NCBI GenBank assembly: GCA_963989245.1
Contig: OZ022342.1
Coordinates: forward strand, 39,856,942-39,920,941
DNA from: Nansenia antarctica
Taxonomy: Eukaryota > Chordata > Actinopteri > Argentiniformes > Microstomatidae
DNA: 64,000 bases
Direction of reading: 5' to 3'
Position numbers and translations under genes: made by a program. Every line of letters starts with the position of its first letter. The stretch's first letter is position 1. Positions 11,169 through 21,495 of this stretch are shown here, in pieces. Below the pieces are notes generated by a model. That model saw nothing but the letters and a program-made list of their open reading frames with translations. It did not search any database and was not told where the DNA came from.

Positions 11169-11424
11169 GTACCTAAAAAGTGCCAAGTGTCAGTGTCAGG
11201 CCTCTGTGAGTTAAACCAAAACATAATAGTAGTCAGTAATTGCAGACCATGCCAGCTCCAAGGAAAAACAAAGAAAGAGGGAGATTATTTTGGGTGTAAA
11301 ACGCACCAGAATGCAGGAAATTGAATCTACTATTTAAAAAATGTCGGGGGGAGGACCCCCAGACCCCCCGAAAAATAGGTGTCCCCCCCACATTCAAAAA
11401 GCTGCTGACGCCCATGAGTACACT

Positions 11425-11930
11425 AGTTAACAAGCTAACAGCTGAGTAAATAACGCATGTAACTCACTACATAGTTAACAAACTATCGTTTGGCTATGGC
11501 ATGTATCTCACTCTTGGTGTGTCGGCAACAAACATACAAACTTGGTTAGCCTAGTGACCATACACACAGCGAACTCACTTACCCAAAAACAAAGCACAAG
11601 GTGTATCGACAGACCACAGGCCCATGAATGGTATGTTGATTGATGAAACTTTCTCTGTGGATACAGTGATTGATAGCAGCGTCCTGTCTTGTCAACAAAC
11701 AGACACACATGCACATGGGTATTTATGAGGGTGTGGGGTGTGGCCGAAAGAGATAAGTGATTACGCCCCAACTTAAATAGGAATAATACCCCCACCCAAG
11801 TTTGCTAGCAAGTAGTGCAATAAGTTAACAATAAGTGTAGTTATTTAGTCAATGTAAAACTGTTGGTTAAGGTTTGAAATGAAATAAAAAATTAAAGGTG
11901 ATAATGAGTTGGTAGTCAGCTTCTTGGTTC
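11425..11930. repeat. Repeat family R, copy A, right part
   Basis: From about 11608 to 11800 this matches 43136-43345 closely, including GACAGACCACAG, ATTGATGAAACTTTCT and GAGGGTGTGGGGTGTGGCC. The same flank order (CTAGCTAGC block, then this block) at 40 kb and 43 kb shows a shared dispersed repeat. No protein domain was recognised. Confidence 0.6.
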
Positions 11931-11984
11931 CTTGTGGGATACACTGACAGAAGCTTTAGTATTTTTAGTAAATTTGAGCAAAAA

Positions 11985-12111
11985 CACTCGTGAACACCAA
12001 TAACCATACATATACTGGTGAACACCAACGATCACACATATATTTAATACTTGTGAACACCAACGATCACACATATATTTAACACTGGTGAACACCAATA
12101 ACCACGCATAT
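11985..12111. repeat. ~36-bp minisatellite, part 1
   Basis: Units of about 36 bp read TGGTGAACACCAATAACCAC followed by ACATATATTTAATAC, with variants (CGATCACACAT). The array is cut at 12111 by the L2 LINE and resumes at 16799. The same unit forms another array at 24983-25148. Confidence 0.85.
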
Positions 12112-12267
12112 TCATTTCATTTCAAACCTTTATTTAAAAACTCGATAGGCACTGAGGTCACCCTCATTTAAAGTGACGTCGAGTGTACAATAGAATAGTG
12201 ATCATTAATATAGATGGGCAAACAAACAGTTAGCAAGACAGGATTAAAGGGAAAAAAAAAGAAAAAA

Positions 12268-15208
12268 CTAAAAACAATTGCAATTATTGGAATACAGTTT
12301 TTGCATCACGAGTTTAAAGGTAGAGGCAGAGGGGAGGACCTCCAACCGGAGAGTTTGCTGCAGAGTGTTCCATGTATTAGGGGCATCAATAAAAAAGGCT
12401 ATTTTACCCAGGTCTGAACGCGCATACGGAACCCGAAAAGAAAGCCAACTATTAGATCTGGTCACATAAGTACCAAGACTCCAGTCTAATAATGATGAGA
12501 TATAAGGAGGAAGCTTGCCACAGATGGCCTTAAAAACGAACAAGTTCCAGTGGTAACTGCGCCTCAGAGAAAGAGAGGGCCAGCCAACCTTGTCATAAAG
12601 TATGCAGTGGTGAGTGTCATAACTGTCCCCGGTAATAAACCTTAGAGCTGAGTGATAAACTGAGTCCAATTGTTTCAATGTACATGAAGCTGCATGCCTA
12701 TAGATAACATCACCATAATCTAATACGGACAGGAATACCGCCTCGACAACTCTCTTCCTACAAAGCAAGGGGAAGCTAGACCGATTACGGTAAAGAAAGC
12801 CCACCTTTTGCCAAAGTTTGGAGGCGAGGCCGTCGACATGCGTTTTGAATGATAGCTTCTCATCCAACCACAGCCCAAGATATTTGTAGTCGGTAACTCT
12901 CTCAATGGAGGAGCCGTCAACTGTGGATATAAGAAGCTTTGTAAGGTCCACATTTCTAGCCCTAGTAAACAACATGAATTTCGTTTTCTTCGAGTTGAGG
13001 ACTAGCTTATGCCTCGAGAGGGCGTCTTGCAGTGAGTTAAAGGCTAGCTGCAAGTTGATAGTAGCAGCATGTGGGGAATCTGCTGTACTATAAAGAATGG
13101 TATCATCGGCATATAAATGGACGTGGCAACCGGTTAGCGAAGATACCAGTTCATTAATATAGATGGTAAAAAGTACAGGGCCCAGCACCAAACCTTGAGG
13201 GACACCCTTTGTAACCGTTATAAAATCTGAATTGCCAAGTGAAGATTTTATACACTGACGCCTGAGGGTAAGGTAGTCATGGAACCACGCACAAGCACCT
13301 AAATCTAATCCAATATCGGATAGCTGTTCTAGGAGCAAGTGGTGATCGTGTCAAATGCCTTCGAGAGGTCGACAAAGTTCCTCTTGTCCAAGGCCGAGAC
13401 TATGTCGTTAGTTACAAGTGTGATAGCAGAGATGGTACTATGGATTGGTCTGAAACCCGATTGATGGGGACTAAGAATTGAGTGGATTGATAGAAAGCGT
13501 TTGAATTGAGAATTGACCAAGGTCTCAAGTGCTTTAGACAGGCATGGGAGAGTGGAGATCGGTCGATAGTTATCCGGATCAGCCCTATCACCCCCTTTGT
13601 GTAAAGGAATGACTCGCGCAGACTTCCAGACCAACGGAAATACACCAGAGGAAATTGAAATGTAAGTTAGCGGCGCGTTGATAATTGGCGCAGCCAATTT
13701 GATAAAAAATGAGTCTAGTTTATCCTCACCAGTGGATGATTTGGGGTCAATAGTTTCTAAAACCTTGAGGACCTCTGCGGAAGTAAATGGTTGAAAGGTA
13801 AAAAGGGGGACACGGTCCACAAGGGCAGTATCATTAGAAATCACCATAGAGGGGTGTCCAGGGTACAACCTATCAAATAGGTGACCAGCTTCGGAGAAGT
13901 GTTTATTAAAAGCAAGGCGAATGTCGCTAGGATCAGAGATCACAGAGTCATTAACAGTAATACTAAGGGGGAGAGCACTGGAAGGACGATTTTTAGTCAA
14001 ATTAATTGCATTCCAGAATTTGGCAGGGTTAGAGTATGAGGTGGTTATCAGATTCAGGAAATATTCGGATTTAGCCTTCCTTACGGCTGAAGTGCACTTA
14101 TTTCTGAGCTGCCTGAAGTATAGCCAGTGTTGGGGGACACCAGTACGTCTGGCACGGGACCAGGCACTATTTCTGTTATTAAAGAGGGTAGATAGCTCAT
14201 GAGTGAACCAAGGCACTACCCTATCTTTTATCCTAGTGGTTTTAAAAGGGGCGTGCCTATCCACAACGCAATTAAATGTACATATAAAGGATTCGAGAGC
14301 GTCCTCAATGACATCGAGAGAGCTCACGCAACCCCAGTCGCAGCCATCCAGCTCCTTCAGGAACAACTCTGCATCAAAGCGTTTGAAGTTCCTCTTGGTT
14401 ATCACCTGAGATGTAGTCTTTTTTAACCTCACATCTCTCACACAGGCAACAGGACAATGATCACTGACTCCCAGGTCAAAGACACCACTAGTATATTTGC
14501 TAGCCTTATTTGTAAAAATTAGGTCTAATAATGTAGATTTCGAGTCATCGTTGAGGTTTGGTCTAGTTGGTTCTAAAATCAATTGTGAAAGGTTTATGCT
14601 GCAAGCAAGATCTTTAAGCTGCAAGGAAATATCACTCAGCCAGTTAATATTGAGAACAAGTACTTCATTGTCAGTATATTTTGAAAGCAGGTTAGCTAGG
14701 GTGTCAGTGGCGTGAGAATCGGCAGAGGGAGGGCGATAGATACCAACTACCGTCAGAGGGTCTGGGCCATGATGGATTTTCAGAGCCAGAACTTCAAAGC
14801 AGTCAGGAATAGAAATTGCATGTAAAATGGAAACTGAAAAATGTGACTTAACATATATACCAATAACACCCCCCCTGCCCAAACGATCCATTCTAAAGAG
14901 ATTATAATCCTGAATATTCACGTCAGAGCATTCATCCTGAGCCAGGTTTCACCCAACACAACAATATCCGGGGAAGTTTGTTCAATTAATACAACCACGT
15001 GATCAAGATTGTTACGCAAACTACGGATATTCCAGTGAATTGTACCAAGTCCTTTACGCATTTTAAAACTTGCCGGGGTAAGGGTAGGGAAATGGGTGAC
15101 TGATTGATGTTGTGTGGTATGTTGTCTGTCTATATTAATTAGATTGCGCATGTTGACACCACGTAATAGCCTACGGTCCTGCGAGGCGCGCGCGGCGCAC
15201 CGGGACAT
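12268..15208 (-). pseudogene. L2 LINE ORF2 (endonuclease-RT), two frameshifts
   Basis: Three abutting minus-strand frames make one ORF2. 15208-14918 holds the endonuclease start (HWNIRSLRNNLDHV, VVLGETWL). 14921-13329 holds the rest of the endonuclease (VVGIYRPPSAD, GVSDHCPVA), the linker and RT fingers (NYRPISTLPCLSKALE, HQSGFRPIHST). 13338-12268 holds the RT palm, thumb and C-terminus (TKGVPQGLVLGPVLF, HLYADDTILY, DYKYLGLWLDEKLSF). Frame breaks fall just after ETWL (near 14920) and inside motif A (FVDLSKAFDTI, near 13335), where a few bases are missing. The catalytic YADD box is intact, so degradation is limited. Confidence 0.9.
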
Positions 15209-15445
15209 TAAAGACTACTGGGATATATTGATTACTACTGTTAAAACTGGCTGACCCCAGAGCCGCCAAGCTATCACTGGTTAAAACAATATGCTCTATG
15301 TGGGCTGATCCTAGACCAGAGGGGAAACCAGAGAGGAGAGTGGAACCATCACCGTTGTGTCTGGGACCAGCAGGGTTTCAGAGGGAGGGGGGTCTAGGTC
15401 TGGGGGCTGTTGTTATTGATAGAGTGTGAGAAGGCTGTTGGCTAG

Positions 15446-16690
15446 CTAGACTGGTGAAACCGGGGTGAAGTACCTGGTATGAGAGGTTGCAAGATAATGT
15501 GCACCAGCCATGTTCAAATGAAGTCCATCAACAGAAAATAGTTCACCGCGTTGCCAGAAGAGGTCGAAATTGTCAACGAACTCTATGTTGTTATCGCGAC
15601 ATGCGGAGCGAAGCCAGGTGTTGATGTTCAGTAATCTGGAGAAGCGACCACAGCCTCTGCCAAACGTGGGAGTGGGACCGGAGATTGTAGTCTTGAGGTG
15701 GAGGTGTTTCACCACCGCGAACATTTTGCAAAAGTCATCCTTCAGCTGTTCGGAACGCAATTTACCGGTGTCGTTTGTACCGACGTGTAGAATGAGCGAC
15801 TCCGCCGAAGGGAACGACATAGCTACTTCCCGGATCATGTCTATAATGACAGAGACAGTAGCACCTGGACAGGACACGGTGTGGGAATTGGGGACAGACA
15901 CGTTTCTAACAATCGAGTCACCGAGGATTAAAGTGAGCGGGGCTGGTGGAGACAGCCGGGCCGAGACTCTCCGACCGGAGGCCGGCGGATCAGCTTCGAC
16001 GCTCGGCAGCTCTTGAGCCAGTTGGTGAGAGCTCGAGTGCCGTCTAACTGCAGATTTAAGCAGCTGGCGCCGTTCCTTATTTTTGCTGGACGCGTTGGAG
16101 TTGATCGAGGGTATAGCGGAGGACTGTTGTAAAACTGGGATCTCGTTGCCTCCAGTGAGAGTCGGAGAGTCTTTCTCATCCAGGATAGCAAAGCGGTTGT
16201 AGGTGGTTATCGGGGCGGAGGAGGGAGGTTTCCTCCGGCCATCTCCCCGGTGAAGCTGTGGCCATTGGGGGGTGGAGCACGAGAGCGGCTGCTTCGGCTT
16301 AGCCCCGGTTCTGATCCACCGATCGCCCTGCTCCACGCATGGAACCGTGTCCTCCAGGACCTCCGGGGCTGCAGTGGAAGTAGCGGGGCCTATGAAAACC
16401 TCTGGATCCGAGAGGTCACCTCTAGCAGCCGTAGAGAGGAGGGGGCACGGAGCTGAGTCCTCTTGGGCTGGTGCCTCATGAAATGGATCCTTCGTAGTTT
16501 CATGGCCAACCTGAGAAGCCTCGTAGGAGTCAATCTGGAGTTCACTCTCATGGATATCGTGGAGGATGGATTTTCGATTCTTTAGGACCTCAACTTCCCT
16601 CATCAGATGGAGGCAGCTGTGGCAATCGGTGAGTACCATTTTGTAGCTAGACTGCTGCAGTGGATTCCAGGTTGAAAGCAAACCTCCCAC
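15446..16690 (-). CDS. L2 LINE ORF1, SGNH/GDSL esterase-type protein
   Basis: An intact minus-strand frame of 414 residues. The first 50 residues include a CHSC motif and a helical heptad-like stretch (LMREVEVLKNRKSIL). Residues 60-250 are low-complexity and Pro/Ser-rich. The C-terminal third is an SGNH hydrolase fold: block I ILGDSIVRN (GDS at 257-259), LHVGTNDTG (GTND at 304-307) and SVDGLHLNMAG (Asp/His block at about 388-391). In zebrafish L2 elements such ORF1 proteins bind nucleic acid and have esterase activity; that role is transferred by family. It lies upstream of ORF2 with a 237-nt spacer. The first methionine was taken as start. Confidence 0.85.
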   Translation of the reverse strand: MGGLLSTWNPLQQSSYKMVLTDCHSCLHLMREVEVLKNRKSILHDIHESELQIDSYEASQVGHETTKDPFHEAPAQEDSAPCPLLSTAARGDLSDPEVFIGPATSTAAPEVLEDTVPCVEQGDRWIRTGAKPKQPLSCSTPQWPQLHRGDGRRKPPSSAPITTYNRFAILDEKDSPTLTGGNEIPVLQQSSAIPSINSNASSKNKERRQLLKSAVRRHSSSHQLAQELPSVEADPPASGRRVSARLSPPAPLTLILGDSIVRNVSVPNSHTVSCPGATVSVIIDMIREVAMSFPSAESLILHVGTNDTGKLRSEQLKDDFCKMFAVVKHLHLKTTISGPTPTFGRGCGRFSRLLNINTWLRSACRDNNIEFVDNFDLFWQRGELFSVDGLHLNMAGAHYLATSHTRYFTPVSPV

Positions 16691-16798
16691 TACAGCTGTA
16701 GCCTATCCTACTAACAATAAGTCCAGTTGTCCAAAATCCAAAGTCAATGTCGTTTATTAATCAGAAAATATAGTCAAAACCAGTCGAATGTCGCATAT

Positions 16799-16856
16799 AT
16801 TTAACACTGGTGAACACCAATAACCACGCATATATTTAACACTGGCGAACTCTATA
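16799..16856. repeat. ~36-bp minisatellite, part 2
   Basis: Continuation of the array interrupted at 12111, with two further partial units (CACTGGTGAACACCAATAAC and a CACTGGCGAAC variant) before unique sequence begins near 16857. Confidence 0.8.
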
Positions 16857-16893
16857 ATTCGCTGCAAATACAGGCTAAATGTTAGTTGTCAGT

Positions 16894-17108
16894 TAAATGT
16901 CAGTTAAACCCTCATTGTGTTGGGTATTTGGAACCTTGTTGCGCCGAGGGGATTGGATCCAACTAAGGGAACCTAAATTGCATTTTAGGGGATTTGGAAC
17001 CTCACTTGTGTGGGGGGATTAAGACCTTATTTCATTAAAGCAGTTAAACCCTCATTGTGTCGTAGGGTATTTGGAACCTTGTTGCCCCGAGGGGATTGGA
17101 TCCAAATA
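16894..17108. repeat. Imperfect tandem duplication of about 140 bp
   Basis: The string CAGTTAAACCCTCATTGTGT, then GGTATTTGGAACCTTGTTG and GAGGGGATTGGATCCAA, occurs at 16899-16965 and again at 17041-17105. No coding potential was recognised. Confidence 0.75.
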
Positions 17109-17518
17109 TCATTTTACACTGCGATCTCACACGCTGTATTGCGCAAGATAGCGGCTAAACACAGACGCAGCACCTGCAATCTCACACGCCATATCAGGAA
17201 GAGTAGATACAGTTGCAGTAACAATACTTTTCTTCATTGTCTTATTATGTTGTTAAATGTTTATCTCTTTATTTTCTATATATATATATATATATATATA
17301 TGTATTAGGGGTAGGACAAAATATTGATACAGCGATTATCGTATCGTGGCCTCTTGCGATACGATTATTGTTTCACGAGGCAAAATATAGGTTTTTTTGG
17401 CCGGCAGCTTAACCAATGGCATGCGAACAATAAGTGTGCAAGTTTTTTTTTTTTTCGTCGTCTCTCAACCCCATGCATCATATTCCCTCACCCTGTGTCT
17501 GATCCTGATGTTATATGT

Positions 17519-17695
17519 CACACCTTTGGCTCTAAAGGTGGAGCACAATGAGGGAGACCGAGACCGGAGTGGGGAAAAATATTTAACAAACATATTTATT
17601 CTTAACTGAACTGTGAAAATATGTTTGTTAAATCTTTTTCCCCACTCCGGTCTCGGTCTCCCTCATTGTGCTCCACCTTTAGAGCCAAAGGTGTG
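17519..17695. repeat. Long inverted repeat (hairpin), 79-bp arms
   Basis: Arms 17519-17597 and 17617-17695 are reverse complements with a single mismatch, separated by a 19-base loop. The arms begin CACACCTTTGGCTCTAAAGG and end ACAAACATATTT. Transcription in either direction would give a stable stem. Confidence 0.95.
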
Positions 17696-17699
17696 TTTT

Positions 17700-19080
17700 A
17701 CATCAATTAAATTAAATGGAGTGTGTCAATCAGCATATCAGTGGTGTGTGTATGGATGGATGAGTGGAATATGTAGTGAAAGCTGTGTTGTCAGTGTAAA
17801 CCTAAAATGCCACAAAAAGCCACAAACAAAACAGAATAGTGAGTGTAGAGAGCAAGAAGGGCGCATGACTTGAGAAGCAGGGCTTTTGTTTGCAGCCACT
17901 GGAGCCATCAGCAGTTGTGGCTCCATGGTTGGTCCAAGCCTAATGAGACCAGGTGATCGTTCTCCAACCTGTAGAGGGCAGCAAACAGAGGCCACACACC
18001 AAAGCGACCAGCATCCATGACATGTGACATTCTAGCGTATAAGGAGTTACCTCTCGCAAAACAGAAATACGTCAAATCAGTCTTCAAACTATTTCTGACC
18101 TATAAGTCAGATTTTCGGTTTTTTAGCTAACATTCAATTTGAAGCTTTGAAGTACCCACTCGTTATTTTTCCGAACAGTTTTACGTTCATTAAATAAGTA
18201 TAATCTATCAACAAAATAGGCTTGTTTGTCATGCTTGTGGCTGAAATAACATGTATGCTTTCACTTGGGTGTGATTGGCTGTTGAGCTCGCTCAGGGGGG
18301 AGGGACACAAAGGGCGCGTCTTTCAATGTGTTCATTGAGAATGTATTTCGAGTTTGTACATCGATGAACACTGCTTAGCTCATCAATTGTTCAGTAATGA
18401 CTGAAGGCACAAAGAAAGTCCCCAAGAAATGAAACTTTACTAGGACAACATACAGATTTCACGGGATCAACATACCACAACACTTTCTGCTTTTGGGTAA
18501 GTAGCCTACAGTCCTTTGTTTGTTTGTGTTGGGCTAGCCGCGTTAGCTAGCGAACATTAGCTAGTATGTTCTGTGTCAGCGTATTGCCTTTTTAAAGACT
18601 TTCTAAAACAATCGCATAGCACATGCTGTTCTTATAAGTTGTGTTGTTGCTACTGTGTACAGCTAGCTAACTGTGTTTAAAAAAAAAATGTTTTACTGTT
18701 CAGAACAACTTCATGCTGTGGTACTGTGCCTGGCCTTGCCCTCCACCTCCCGATTGCCTGAGTTACCAGCACTTCAGGTAATTCATTATCATGTATGAAC
18801 TTTCATTTTATGAACAGGGTATGGCGGTAATATTATTACATTTACTGTGGGCAATAATGCAATGTATTGTCGTCCGTCTGTTTCAGCTTTGATGCTAAGG
18901 AACCTGGCGTGGTTATGGCTGAAAATCACTGATGTCAAGCCCCCCGGAGGTGATCTTCATGTTCAAGGCCCACTCGGACTTGACATGGCCAGACAGAAGT
19001 ATCTTTTTGATCAGAGAATTCTGTTCAGATGAGGCAAAAGACACCACATGCCCACCAGACTCCACAGCACCTCAGAAAAC
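17700..19080. other. Interior of the hAT-like element, weak exon-like pieces
   Basis: No known domain was recognised. Two exon-like traces are present. One ends at CACTTCAG before GTAATT near 18779. The other starts after TCTGTTTCAG near 18887 and can be read as ITDVKPP, then in another frame EVIFMFKAHSDLTWPDRS. They might be remnants of the element's own gene, but this is speculative. A segment near 18135-18180 (AAAGTACCCACTC-like) recurs near 24240-24290. Confidence 0.3.
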
Positions 19081-19087
19081 GGTATTA

Positions 19088-19400
19088 CTTATCATTACTT
19101 ACTTTACTTATTTACTTATTATTGTGATTATGTACCTTGCTGCAATGCTAATGTTGAAAACATTAGGACACAAGAATTGCACACTACCTGACTACTTGAG
19201 AAATACCTGAACACTTTCATTTTCATCGTGTTGAACTTTGCACAGCATGTTACACTATTGATATCACTTTAATTCTACTGTAGTGCGACTACCATCACTT
19301 ATCACTTTATTACTTAATATCATTACTTACTTTACTTATTTACTTGTGATTATTGTGATGGTATTGTTGTGATTATGTACCTTGCTGCAAAGCTAATGTT
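19088..19400. repeat. Direct duplication of an AT-rich segment
   Basis: The string CATTACTTACTTTACTTATT, then TTATGTACCTTGCTGC and GCTAATGTTGAA, occurs at about 19096-19160 and again at 19323-19403, separated by about 160 bases of unrecognised sequence. Confidence 0.75.
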
Positions 19401-19406
19401 GAAGAA

Positions 19407-19501
19407 TGTGACGGCTATGAGTAGCCTGGTTGTCTGTGTCTGTGTGTTTGTGTGTGTCTCTTTAAAAGCCATAGGAGATGAGTCCAGTCCAGGGGATCCA
19501 C
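19407..19501 (+). repeat. Truncated 5' LTR of the Gmr1-type element
   Basis: Begins with TG at the AAGAA duplication and runs to GGGGATCCA, where it joins gag-like coding sequence directly. The 3' LTR continues for about 570 bases beyond the same point, so most of this LTR and the primer-binding site have been lost. Confidence 0.6.
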
Positions 19502-20801
19502 TGGTTGAGAAGGGTGTGGTTGAACAGGCTAAGGATGAAAATTCTGGGGAGGAGGAGTCTGGGAGCCCTCTACCTTCAGGGGGAGAGGAGTTTCTTCAGA
19601 CGCCCGTCCCAACCTTTAAGACACCACTGAAAGTGGATATAACTTTAGAGCCGTTTAATCCATCTTCAATTGATAGTGGGGCTCGTGGAGAACAGGCGAA
19701 ACAGCAGTTTCAGTTAACCTGTCTCCGACTGGAGGCCCAGGAAAGGGCAGCCATCAGAGAAGAGAAGGCTCAGGAGAGGGCTGAGGCCCGACAGCATGAG
19801 CTGAGGATGTGTGAGATCGAGTCTGCTAAAGTGATCAAGTTACGTCAGCCAGAGCTCGAGAGTCAAGCTCACAATCAAGCCCTATCTCCCAGTGCCACCC
19901 CAAAACCTTTTGATGTCAGTAAGCATATTTCTTTGGTGCCTCCTTTTAAAGAGACTGAGGTGGATTCCTATTTTATTGCGTTTGAACGCACCGCTGCCGC
20001 ATTACCAAATAAACCATTCCCAAATTTCGTTGTTTGGTACCTGTACTATATCAATGACAAATAAAGACCATTTCATTACACTGGCCCGAAACTGTTTGGG
20101 CATTACTGCTACAGTGCAAGTTGCAGGGAAAAGCTCGGGAGGCAGTAACTGCGTTTCCCGTTGCTGATAGTTTAGATTACTCTCAGGTGAAGGCCGCCAT
20201 TTTTCGCGCCTATGAGTTGGTTCCTGAGGCATATAGACAGAAGTTCAGAAATCTTAAAAAGACCCCCACCCAAACGTTTGCGGAGTTTGCTAGGGAGAAG
20301 GGAATTTTATTTGATGAATGGAGCAATGCGTGTAAAGCAAATGATTACGAAACCTTGAGAGAGTTAATTCTTCTAGAAGAATTTAAGCAAAATTTGCCTG
20401 ATCGCATTGTTGTATATTTAAATGAACAAAAGATAGATTCCCTCTCCCTTGCTGCTGTGCGCGCAGACGAGTATATGCTCACGCACAAAACACATTTCCC
20501 TTCTGTTCCTGCTGAGAAGCCTCGTAATGCGCCGGCTACTCAGTTTCATTCCGTGAACACTTCTTCCTTTAGGACGCAGAGCTCGAGGAAGGAAGATAGG
20601 GAATGTTATTACTGCCACAAACCAGGACATGTCATTGCTGATTGTTTAACTCTTAAAAACAAAGATCAGCAGTTGTCTAAGAAGGGACCACACGTGCAGG
20701 GTATTGGATTGATTAGGGCGGAATCACGTTCTAACATTGGGATGAGCACCACCACCGGCACTGAAAGTGATAAATGTTTTGATTCATATTTACTGGCTTA
20801 G
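19501..20801 (+). pseudogene. Gag polyprotein with CCHC knuckle, interrupted
   Basis: Frames 19369-20064 and 20121-20801 together encode a Gag. The first has an acidic N-terminus, a Glu/Arg-rich probable coiled coil (ERAAIREEKAQERAEARQHE) and the start of the capsid-like region (FDVSKHISLVPPFKETEVD). The second continues with LLLQCKLQGKAREAV, EFAREKGILFDEW and a zinc knuckle CYYCHKPGHVIADC (CX2CX4HX4C) that would bind RNA. A short LINE tail inserted near 20029-20084 brings in a stop and frame change. The last codons overlap the start of the protease frame. Confidence 0.8.
20029..20084 (+). mobile_element. Very short 3' tail of an RLE-type LINE in gag
   Basis: TACCTGTACTATATCAATGA followed by CAAATAAAGACC matches the 3' end of the LINE at 40317-42348 (inverted at about 40350-40376). 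Gag similarity is continuous on both sides. ATTTC occurs at both borders and may be the target duplication. It would be a retrotransposition event truncated to about 50 bases. Confidence 0.65.
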
Positions 20802-21457
20802 TGTCATTGACGGGCGAACTAAAAGATCAGTGTCCAGTACGTATTTTACGAGACACCGGGGGGTCACAGTCTGTAATTCTATGTAGTGTCCTGCCATTCT
20901 CCGATCAGTCTGCGTGCGGCTATGGAGCTGTGTTGTGTGGTATTGAGATGGGTTATGTCCCGCGGGCCGTACATCGCATTCACATACAATCTGAGTTGGT
21001 TACTGTTTTTTTTTCGGTCGCTGTATGTCCAGAGTTACCCATTAAAGGAGTGGCATTGTTGTTGGGCAACGATATTGCTGGGGGTAAGGTGACTCCTACG
21101 TTGGAGGTACTGGATTCGCCTCAATGCAGGGAATCTGAGACAAAAGATGTTGATTTGTTTCCGGTGTGCGCTATAACTCGTGCACAATCGAGTCGAGGCA
21201 GAGAGGAGGATAGCGATGTTTCTCTCTGCGATAGTGTGATCATGCAAGCCTTTTCTGAAAGGGATGAGAACCCGATTGTTTCAGTTTCTCCCAGGGAGAA
21301 AGTGGTAGAGCTACCATCCTCCCCGAGTCCTACAATACCATCCGCTGACAGCCTATCTCTCCCTGTAACCGGCGAGCGATTGCGTGTCGCTCAAGTAGCT
21401 GATCAGTCATTATTATCAAATGTTTTTTACATACAGCTAGTGAGGAATCTGAAATAG
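20801..21457 (+). CDS. Retropepsin-type protease region of the Gmr1-type element
   Basis: A 218-residue open frame overlapping the end of gag. Near its start is ILRDTGGSQSVI, with the DTG active-site triad of aspartic proteases at residues 18-20, and further on ALLLGNDIAGG, the usual second hydrophobic-GxD block. The protease would cleave the Gag-Pol polyprotein and act as a dimer. The C-terminal half (about residues 115-218) is polar and Ser/Pro-rich and ends with RLRVAQVADQSLLSN, a linker normally seen just before integrase. The stop at 21455-21457 separates it from the integrase frame; the methionine start is only the first in frame. Confidence 0.7.
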   Translation: MSLTGELKDQCPVRILRDTGGSQSVILCSVLPFSDQSACGYGAVLCGIEMGYVPRAVHRIHIQSELVTVFFSVAVCPELPIKGVALLLGNDIAGGKVTPTLEVLDSPQCRESETKDVDLFPVCAITRAQSSRGREEDSDVSLCDSVIMQAFSERDENPIVSVSPREKVVELPSSPSPTIPSADSLSLPVTGERLRVAQVADQSLLSNVFYIQLVRNLK

Positions 21458-21495
21458 GGGGCAACGTAGTTTATTTCCTTAACGATGGGATATTA

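Larger units (their letters stand above)
7101..11416 (+). mobile_element. Structurally complete hAT transposon, 4.3 kb
   Basis: Terminal inverted repeats CATGGGCGTCA at the left and TGACGCCCATG at the right are perfect over 11 bases. The 8-bp duplication AGTACACT is identical on both sides (7093-7100 and 11417-11424). G/C-rich subterminal blocks lie near both ends (about 7130-7180 and 11345-11395). Between them is a three-exon transposase without an interrupting stop and an AATAAA signal at 11163. All structural parts of an autonomous element appear present, and the intact target duplication suggests a fairly recent insertion. Mobility itself cannot be shown from sequence. Confidence 0.92.
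12112..16791 (-). mobile_element. L2-type LINE with esterase ORF1, near full length
   Basis: On the minus strand there is a short 5' leader, an SGNH-esterase ORF1 (16690-15446), then an endonuclease/RT ORF2 in three frames (15208-12268). Both ends abut the ~36-bp minisatellite. The sequence CGCATAT occurs at 12105-12111 and 16792-16798 and is the likely target duplication. Esterase-type ORF1 proteins are known from CR1/L2 LINEs, including the zebrafish L2 group. Frameshifts in ORF2 make this copy inactive as it stands. Confidence 0.85.

Noticed and set aside
15570..16016. Forward 148-codon open frame
   Set aside because: Antisense to the SGNH ORF1 of the L2 LINE, which has clear catalytic blocks on the minus strand.
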